DNA from: Dehalococcoidia bacterium
GTDB lineage: Bacteria; Chloroflexota; Dehalococcoidia; Dehalococcoidales; UBA1222
Reading direction: 5' to 3'
Assembly (NCBI GenBank): GCA_009776515.1
Contig: WRNP01000063.1
Span: 1 to 9,258, forward strand
DNA length: 9,258 nt
A program made the translations under genes and the position numbers. A model generated the notes under the pieces. The model searched no databases and was not told the DNA's origin. It saw nothing but the letters and a program-made list of their open reading frames with translations. Below, one piece after another: positions 6,192-9,258 of the stretch (its first letter is position 1; each line of letters starts with the position of its first letter).

Positions 6192-7238
6192 TTATTCGCT
6201 ACCAGCAAATCCGGCATCGTTTGCAGTAACAGTCGAAGCACGCACTTTACGCTCAATCTCCTGAGCCAACTCAGGATTCTGCTGTAAATAGCTTTTCGCG
6301 CTCTCCCGGCCTTGCCCTAAACGAACATCACCATAGGAGAAGAAAGATCCGGATTTCTTTATCACCTCCGACTTGACACCTAAATCCACAAGGTCTCCCT
6401 CATAGCTGATGCCAGAGTTGAACATGATATCAAACTCCGCCGTACGGAAAGGCGGGGCTACTTTGTTCTTGACCACCTTAGCTTTTACATGAGTACCAAT
6501 GGCTTGGTCGCCCTGCTTGAGAGTCTCAGTGCGCCGCAGGTCAAGCCGCACCGAACTGTAGAATTTAAGAGCCCGCCCGCCTGGCGTAATCTCGGGATTG
6601 CCGAACACAATCCCGACCTTTTCCCTGAGTTGATTGATAAAGACAACCACCGTACCCGCACGCCCGATAGCCCCGGTAAGCTTTCGTAGCGCCTGCGACA
6701 TAAGCCGAGCCTGGAGTCCAACGTGAGCATCTCCCATTTCGCCTGCGATCTCGGCACGTGGCACGAGCGCTGCCACGCTGTCTATGACAATGATGTCGAT
6801 GGCCCCGCTCCTGACCAAGGTCTCGGCAATCTCCAGTGCCTCTTCTCCCGTATCCGGCTGGGCAACATATAGCTCATCCAAATTCACACCGCAGATGCGG
6901 GCATAAGCCGGATCCAGAGCATGTTCCACGTCAATATAAGCCGCACGACCACCCTTTTTCTGAGCTTGGGCGATGATATGTTGCCCCAGAGTGGTCTTGC
7001 CAGAGCCCTCCGGCCCGAAGATTTCAGTCACGCGCCCGCGCGGCAACCCCCCCACTCCCAAAGCGATATCCAGCGCAATTGAACCCGTGGGAATTACGGC
7101 CACTTGCTGCTGGCTAGCCTCTTCAGACAGCTTCATGATGGCACCCTTGCCAAACTGCCTTTCAATTTGGTCGATGGCCGCCTCAAGCGCCCTGTCTTTC
7201 TCCGTGCCCGTATTCATATTCGTCTTGGTACTAGCCAT
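6192..7238 (-). CDS. recA: Recombinase A
   Basis: RecA forms ATP-dependent filaments on single-stranded DNA for strand exchange and, in most bacteria, SOS induction. The 348-residue protein has every core motif: Walker A GPEGSGKTT (75-83, K81), catalytic E105 in YIDVEHALDP, Walker B IIVIDSVAAL (149-158, D153), the NQLREK segment (202-207), and loop L2 with FGNPEITPGGRALKFYSS (212-229). The C-terminal tail is short and lacks the strongly acidic end seen in E. coli. The ATG has AAGGA eight bases upstream (7251-7247), which fixes the start. It is preceded by its own extended -10 promoter and followed by a strong terminator, so it can be expressed alone as well as by read-through from hisHF. I found no GAAC-N4-GTTC or CTGT-N8-ACAG operator upstream. 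Confidence 0.99.
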   Translation of the reverse strand: MASTKTNMNTGTEKDRALEAAIDQIERQFGKGAIMKLSEEASQQQVAVIPTGSIALDIALGVGGLPRGRVTEIFGPEGSGKTTLGQHIIAQAQKKGGRAAYIDVEHALDPAYARICGVNLDELYVAQPDTGEEALEIAETLVRSGAIDIIVIDSVAALVPRAEIAGEMGDAHVGLQARLMSQALRKLTGAIGRAGTVVVFINQLREKVGIVFGNPEITPGGRALKFYSSVRLDLRRTETLKQGDQAIGTHVKAKVVKNKVAPPFRTAEFDIMFNSGISYEGDLVDLGVKSEVIKKSGSFFSYGDVRLGQGRESAKSYLQQNPELAQEIERKVRASTVTANDAGFAGSE

Positions 7239-7260
7239 AACATCTGTCCTTATTGCGCTG

Positions 7261-7269
7261 ATTATATCA
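7261..7269 (-). promoter_or_regulatory. recA extended -10 promoter
   Basis: On the minus strand the sequence TGATATAAT is a perfect extended -10 element (TGnTATAAT). No TTGACA-like -35 lies 16-18 bases upstream, which is tolerable for an extended -10 promoter. The predicted transcription start is near 7254, giving a 5' leader of about 15 bases that includes AAGGA. Confidence 0.7.
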
Positions 7270-7430
7270 TAAACCAGGAAAGGATGGCGGTCTTAGCTTT
7301 TACAGTTGCAAAGAGAATAATGTATCTACAGAAACCATTTCGCGACGCTTTCAGCTCTACGATGGAGGAGTTTAATGTGGAGCCAAATTGCGCTTACCTA
7401 GGCAACCCCCGATACCCCCTAACGGCACCT

Positions 7431-7469
7431 GAACCGACAGAACCGGTCAAGTTTCACAAAGAACGGTCA
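7431..7469 (+). repeat. Three direct repeats of GAACCGGTCA type upstream of recA
   Basis: GAACCGACA starts at 7431, GAACCGGTCA at 7440 and GAACGGTCA at 7461. The offsets of 9 and 21 bases are close to one and two turns of DNA helix. GAAC is also the half-site of Bacillus-type LexA boxes, but here the copies are direct, not inverted. They lie about 165 bases upstream of the recA -10. They may be binding sites for an unknown regulator or chance. Confidence 0.3.
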
Positions 7470-7548
7470 TCCCCGGGGGTTTTGGGCTCAGCAATAAGAG
7501 AGGCGCTGCGATAAGCATGGCATAGATATGGCGTTTGATATCCGCTTG

Positions 7549-8313
7549 CTAAAGTCTGACCGGCACGCCTCTGTCGCGAAGATATCGCTTGGCTTCGGCA
7601 ATGGTGTGCATGCCATAGTGGAAGATACTTGCCGCAAGCACAGCATCAGCCATACCGTCAGCAAGCACCCGGTAAAGGTCTTCTAGGCTACCCGCCCCAC
7701 CCGAGGCAATGACTGGCACATTCACAGCCTCGGAGACAATGCGGGTAAGATCAATATCGTAGCCCGCACAGTGCCCATCGGCATCCATGCTTGTTAGCAG
7801 TATCTCGCCCGCTCCGAGCGCCGTTGTCCGTTTTGCCCAGTCAACCACATCCATTCCGGTCGGCTCCTGTCCCCCTGCGACATAGACGCCCCAGCCAGAA
7901 TGGCTTGTGTCGTCACGGCGTGCGTCAATAGCTACGACTATACATTGGCTCCCGAAGACGGCCACACTCTCCGAGATGAGTTCCGGACGACAAACCGCCG
8001 CCGTATTAAGAGAAACCTTGTCCGCCCCCGCCCGTAACATACGCTGGACATCCGCAAGCGTACGCAAGCCGCCACCCACGGTAAGGGGCATGAAAATCTT
8101 TTCAGAGATGTGCTCTACCACCTCAACTATGGTATCGCGACCCTCGGTGGTGGCAGTTATGTCTAGAAATACCAATTCGTCAGCACCAGCTTGGCAGTAA
8201 TAGTCTGCCAACTCCACCGGGTCACCTGCGTCCCTGAGATTGATAAAACTCTTGCCCTTAACCACCCGACCATTTTTTACGTCCAGGCAAGGGATGATGC
8301 GCCGCGTCAGCAT
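7549..8313 (-). CDS. hisF: Imidazole glycerol phosphate synthase subunit HisF (cyclase)
   Basis: HisF combines PRFAR with ammonia delivered by HisH to give imidazole glycerol phosphate and AICAR, linking histidine and purine synthesis. The 254-residue (beta-alpha)8 barrel begins RRIIPCLDVKNGRVVKG (4-20), with catalytic D11, and has the second catalytic aspartate at D130 in VAIDARR. Phosphate-binding segments are visible at TVGGGLRT (78-85) and VIASGGAGSLED (201-212). SLNTAA (101-106) and TSMDADGH (174-181) are typical active-site strands. Length is standard. The start codon overlaps the end of hisH by seven bases, the usual coupled arrangement for two subunits of one complex. No other histidine genes lie within this window. 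Confidence 0.98.
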   Translation of the reverse strand: MLTRRIIPCLDVKNGRVVKGKSFINLRDAGDPVELADYYCQAGADELVFLDITATTEGRDTIVEVVEHISEKIFMPLTVGGGLRTLADVQRMLRAGADKVSLNTAAVCRPELISESVAVFGSQCIVVAIDARRDDTSHSGWGVYVAGGQEPTGMDVVDWAKRTTALGAGEILLTSMDADGHCAGYDIDLTRIVSEAVNVPVIASGGAGSLEDLYRVLADGMADAVLAASIFHYGMHTIAEAKRYLRDRGVPVRL

Positions 8314-8933
8314 ACCATACCTGCCATCTTAAGAAAGTTGGTATAAATCTTGAGGCCATTGGGACCACTTTTCTCTGGGTGAAACTGGGTAGCCACCAGA
8401 TTGCCTCTGGCCAGAGCACTACAAAAGCTCACGCCGTAATCAGTCTCGCCCACCACAATCATTGGATCCCCCGGCATACTATAGTAGCTATGTACAAAGT
8501 AAAAGTCAGCCCTGTCGTCAATACCCGCAAAGATAGGGTGCGCCCCGTGCTTCCTTACCTGGTTCCATCCCATATGAGGCACTTTTAGACCAGAGGTAAA
8601 CTTCTTAACCCCACCCGCCACCACACCTAGGCATTCGCAACCCCCGCCCTCATCAGTGGTTTCAAAGAGCACCTGGAGTCCCAAACAGATGCCTAGGAAA
8701 GGTCTGTCACGCACAATAAAGTCCAGCAGGGCATCTTTAAGCCCGCGTTCCTGCAAACCTTGCATGACACAGGCAGCCGCCCCCACCCCAGGCAGGATAA
8801 CCGCCGATGCCTGAGCAATATCAGCCCCTACACTACTTACCAAAGGCTCAGCTCCAACATGGCGCACCGCATTAACCACACTGCGCAGGTTGCCTGCACC
8901 ATAGTCGACAATCACCAGCCTATTCTTGGTCAT
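8307..8933 (-). CDS. hisH: Imidazole glycerol phosphate synthase subunit HisH (glutaminase)
   Basis: HisH hydrolyses glutamine and channels the ammonia to HisF. Counting from the ATG at 8933 the protein has 208 residues of class I glutamine amidotransferase fold. It starts VIVDYGAGNLRSV (8-20), has the PGVGA oxyanion-strand motif (49-53), the nucleophile C83 in GICLGLQ, and the histidine-glutamate pair H185 and E187 in QFHPEKSG. The MGWNQV segment (121-126) is also typical of HisH. The frame stays open to a TTG at 8939, but the ATG two codons on matches the family N terminus better. No good Shine-Dalgarno is visible in the short leader. A near-consensus promoter lies about 30 bases upstream, so hisH is probably the first gene of its transcript. 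Confidence 0.97.
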   Translation of the reverse strand: MTKNRLVIVDYGAGNLRSVVNAVRHVGAEPLVSSVGADIAQASAVILPGVGAAACVMQGLQERGLKDALLDFIVRDRPFLGICLGLQVLFETTDEGGGCECLGVVAGGVKKFTSGLKVPHMGWNQVRKHGAHPIFAGIDDRADFYFVHSYYSMPGDPMIVVGETDYGVSFCSALARGNLVATQFHPEKSGPNGLKIYTNFLKMAGMVC

Positions 8934-8962
8934 AGACAAAAAGGCAACACCCCACTCGCTAC

Positions 8963-8992
8963 ATCATAAAAGGCCATTCCCGCGACTGTCAA
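8963..8992 (-). promoter_or_regulatory. Sigma-70 promoter of hisH-hisF
   Basis: On the minus strand a perfect TTGACA (8992-8987) is followed after 18 bases by TATGAT (8968-8963), five of six matches to TATAAT. The predicted start lies near 8956, leaving a leader of about 23 bases to the hisH ATG at 8933. Confidence 0.75.
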
Positions 8993-9008
8993 GGACGCGT
9001 GGCCCTGG

Positions 9009-9019
9009 GGCAAATTGCC
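9009..9019. promoter_or_regulatory. Palindrome upstream of the hisH promoter
   Basis: GGCAA-A-TTGCC is an 11-base perfect palindrome with a central base, 16 bases upstream of the -35 box. It is flanked by GG and CC-rich sequence that could extend an RNA hairpin. A regulator operator is possible, but one copy of a short palindrome is weak evidence. Confidence 0.3.
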
Positions 9020-9153
9020 ACCCCCGGCACATGCTTTGCTTCAGTTCAATGCTGTTCTTATTGAGTTTCAGTCAATATGTGATCCGTGCTCATGTCTTTT
9101 GCACAGTAGGCATCGTTTGGATTATAACCTGACTTTTGCAGTTACGAATAACA

Positions 9154-9191
9154 AAAACACTCCTAAGGGTTCTGTCAGTCAGGCGTGTTTT
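9154..9191 (-). terminator. Terminator-like hairpin far upstream of hisH
   Basis: On the minus strand AAAACAC-G-CCTGA pairs with TTAGG-A-GTGTTTT, giving 12 pairs (one wobble, one G-A mismatch) with a 12-base loop. A TTTTT tract (9157-9153) ends the right arm. It may close a transcript entering from beyond the window edge. The A and T arms could also allow weak termination in the plus direction. Confidence 0.4.
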
Positions 9192-9258
9192 GGAGTATCT
9201 CGTTTTGATAATAGTCGTTGGGATAAACAGCTATTTTTTGGTAGCCCCTAATATTTTC

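Larger units (their letters stand above)
7239..7548. other. hisF-recA intergenic region
   Basis: This 310-base spacer holds the recA promoter and ribosome-binding site at its left end and three GAAC-type direct repeats near 7431-7469. I see no convincing terminator after hisF. A plus-strand frame from the ATG at 7284 to a stop at 7514 (76 codons) is open, but it has no recognisable similarity and runs against both neighbours. CCCCCGGGG-rich segments near 7406 and 7475 could pair over about 70 bases. Confidence 0.5.
8940..9258. other. Region upstream of hisH
   Basis: This 319-base stretch holds the hisH promoter, the palindrome at 9009-9019, the terminator-like hairpin at 9154-9191 and a second lone TATAAT on the minus strand (9126-9121) without a matching -35. 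A six-pair hairpin lies at 9059-9077. The plus-strand frame 9015-9251 is open but has low-complexity, non-protein-like content and no ribosome-binding site, so I do not call it. A minus-strand leader peptide rich in histidine codons, as in classical his attenuators, is not present. Confidence 0.5.

Noticed and set aside
7284..7514. Plus-strand frame of 76 codons in the hisF-recA spacer
   Set aside because: It is antisense to the local operon, starts beside the recA promoter, and shows no recognisable domain. AGGA lies upstream of the ATG and the amino-acid composition is not absurd, so it is kept only as a remote possibility.
8934..8939. TTG start extending hisH by two codons
   Set aside because: The ATG at 8933 gives the usual HisH N terminus and neither start has a better ribosome-binding site.
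8994..9030. GGGGGTGG and CCACGCG segments upstream of hisH suggesting a T-box element
   Set aside because: The order and spacing do not match the T-box consensus, no terminator with a T run follows, and the hisH promoter lies downstream of the segment.
9015..9251. Plus-strand frame of 78 codons upstream of hisH
   Set aside because: No ribosome-binding site, overlap with the promoter-proximal palindrome and terminator-like hairpin, and no protein-like conserved pattern.

Overview
The window looks like a housekeeping stretch of a bacterial chromosome of moderate G+C (about half, by eye). It holds ten confident protein genes and no rRNA, tRNA, CRISPR array, insertion sequence or phage gene that I can see. 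The order recA, recX, rny, ymdB resembles the recA-rny-ymdB neighbourhood known from Bacillus and relatives. The divergent PlsY, the PHP protein and the overall protein flavour make me suspect Chloroflexota (Dehalococcoidia-like). That placement is inference and only moderately sure.

Layout. Plus strand, 96-1210: trmO (tRNA methyltransferase) overlaps a DNA glycosylase of the endonuclease III superfamily (COG2231/MagIII-like). Minus strand, 8933 down to 1207: hisH-hisF (imidazole glycerol phosphate synthase), recA, recX, rny (RNase Y), a YmdB-type metallophosphoesterase, a PHP-domain phosphoesterase and a PlsY-type acyltransferase. The two blocks converge and their stop codons overlap at 1207-1210, with no terminator between them.

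How the genes fit together. HisH supplies ammonia to HisF for histidine and purine-intermediate synthesis. RecA and RecX are the recombinase and its modulator. RNase Y, YmdB and the PHP protein form a plausible RNA-turnover set: endonucleolytic cleavage, a cyclic-nucleotide or RNA-end phosphodiesterase, and a nucleotide or oligonucleotide phosphoesterase. PlsY belongs to phospholipid synthesis and may simply share the transcript.

The most interesting material lies between genes. A strong terminator sits about ten bases before recX. The RNase Y leader can fold in two mutually exclusive ways, one of which hides its ribosome-binding site. The 216-base rny-ymdB spacer holds competing hairpins and a promoter placed so that ymdB mRNA would be nearly leaderless. 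recA has a perfect extended -10 promoter but no recognisable SOS box, and hisH has a near-consensus sigma-70 promoter. I see no clearly new defence or mobile system; the novelty, if any, is in post-transcriptional control of the RNase Y-YmdB pair.
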